DNA of 44,315 nt, taken from Parvularia atlantis. Taxonomy: Eukaryota > Opisthokonta > Rotosphaerida. Below, one piece after another: positions 43,233 through 44,315 of the stretch (its first letter is position 1; the number at the start of each line of letters is the position of its first letter). The position numbers and the translations under genes were made by a program. Under the pieces are notes generated by a model. It did no database searches and was not told the origin of the DNA. It saw nothing but the letters and a program-made list of their open reading frames with translations. The DNA lies in the NCBI GenBank assembly GCA_943704415.1, contig CALSCO010002395.1, forward strand, positions 1-44,315. Direction: 5' to 3'.

Positions 43233-44315
43233 ATGCGGCCGCCCTCGCGCGACGTCCTCGCCCAGCAGCTGCTGCGCAAGCTGCGCCGCTCGCAGCAGCT
43301 GAGCGCGGCACGGCGCGAGCGCCACGACGCGCCCGATGCGCGCGACGCGTCCGATGCCGAGCAGCGCCCCAAGCGGCGCAAAGTCTCGGCCGTGACCGTC
43401 GAGGTCGAGGGCGGCGCGGACGGCGCCGATGCGGCGACGACGCTGCTGCAGCCGCGGCGCGAGCTGTGCGAGCCGACGGCGCACGAGCTGGACGCGGCCA
43501 AGGACGGCGCGTCGCCCTTCCTGTCTGTGATCATCCGACGTCGCTGAGCGCGCCGCAAACGCGCAGAGCTGCTGCCGGCGTGGCTCGCGCGGCCGATCGC
43601 CGTCTCGCCGCACGTCGCCGACGCCGTGCCCGTGGCGCGTTTCGCGGCGCGCATCGGCGAGCGCGTGCTCGGCGTGCTCGACGCGCTCGGCATCGACGCG
43701 CTCTTTCCCGGTGCTGTCGTCGCCGTCGTCGACGTGCCGCCGGCTCACCCGCGCCCGCGCATCGATAGTCCAGGCCGCCGTGCTGCCGCTGCTGCTGCCA
43801 CACGAGGTGCCGTGCACGCCGCCCGGCGACGTGCTCGTCTCGGCGCCGACCGGCAGCGGCAAGACGCTCAGCTACGTCCTGCCCCTCGTCGTCGCGCTGC
43901 AGCGGCGCATCGTCGTCCGCCTGCGCGCGCTGGTGCTGCTGCCCACGCGCGAGCTCGTGACGCAGGTCGCCGAGGTGCTGCGGCCCTTTGCCGAGGCCAC
44001 GGGGCTCAAGGTGCGCGCCCTGCCCTATTCTTTGGCGTGCGCCTGATCGCGTCGACGCGGCGCGCAGTTTGCGAGCCTCACGGGGCAGACGAGCTTCGCG
44101 ACCGAGCAGAAGCTGCTCGTGGCGCAGCAGAGCCCACCGTGCGCAGCCTCCCGCATTCGGCACACACGGCGCCCGCTGACGACGGCGCAGGCTGCGTGGC
44201 GGCAGCTCCAGAGTTGACATTGTCATCAGCACGCCCGGACGCCTGGTTGACCACCTCGCCGGCACGCCCAACTTCACGCTGCAGCACCTGCGCTACCTCG
44301 TGCGTCCGGCGGGGG
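43233..44315 (+). CDS. DDX51: DEAD-box RNA helicase DDX51/Dbp6, 5' part
   Basis: This is the first 286 codons in five exons: 43233-43526, 43569-43710, 43769-44010, 44068-44138 and 44191-44299. A further intron donor sits at 44300 and the gene continues past the window edge. After a basic N terminus (LLRKLRRSQQL, QRPKRRKVS) come LLPAWLARPIAVSP, the Q-motif region GIDALFPVQAAVLPLLLPHE, motif I SAPTGSGKTLSYVLPL, motif Ia RALVLLPTRELVTQVAE, SLTGQTSFATEQKLL and motif Ib DIVISTPGRLVDHLAGTPNF. The LPAWL segment, the FPVQAAV Q-motif and the SLTGQ segment are typical of DDX51/Dbp6, which acts in early 60S ribosomal subunit assembly in the nucleolus. The DEAD motif itself lies beyond the window. Confidence 0.92.

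Overview
The window is a very GC-rich, gene-dense piece of nuclear DNA from a unicellular eukaryote. Every multi-exon gene is cut by short introns, mostly 46-77 nt. Donors are nearly all GTGCG-type, acceptors are CAG, and a CTGAC-like branch motif often lies just upstream of the acceptor. The gene set is eukaryotic: PP2A scaffold, CIAO1, NatC subunit, NUP214/Nup159-type nucleoporin, RMI1, ZGRF1-type helicase, DDX51/Dbp6 and an RGS protein. It also holds families typical of free-living protists: a hybrid histidine kinase, an FtsX-type permease, DDAH, PLAC8 and hemerythrin domains. I cannot place it more precisely than a protist with a compact genome.

Layout, left to right: tail of a discoidin-domain protein (+); DDAH (+); RGS protein with C-terminal membrane segments (-); PP2A scaffold (+); S9 prolyl-oligopeptidase-family peptidase (-); large FG nucleoporin (-); Cys-rich single-pass membrane protein (+); GST-hemerythrin-PLAC8 fusion (-); CIAO1 (+); ZGRF1-like helicase (+); PB1-UBA protein (-); polyQ membrane protein (+); NAA35 (+); SAM methyltransferase (-); hybrid histidine kinase (-); FtsX-like permease (+); RMI1 (+); start of DDX51/Dbp6 (+), which runs off the right edge. 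Gaps between genes are tiny: 29 bp between two divergent starts, 18 bp between two convergent stops. Exon models were built by hand from translated frames. For most genes the exon lengths close in phase from start to stop, so reading frames are intact.

These are mostly unrelated housekeeping genes, not an operon. Two recombination factors (ZGRF1-like and RMI1) lie about 15 kb apart. A sensor kinase and a large permease share one short promoter region.

The most unusual item is the 671-residue protein at 16763-19290. It joins a glutathione-S-transferase fold, a hemerythrin iron-binding domain with its full ligand set and a PLAC8 cysteine-rich domain in one open reading frame. Other notable points are recurrent GC-AG introns, a nucleoporin with FG repeats on both sides of its coiled coil and a recent internal repeat array, a ZGRF1 homologue without a visible GRF zinc finger, an RGS domain split by a long insert, and polyglutamine-coding CAG tracts in two divergently transcribed neighbours.
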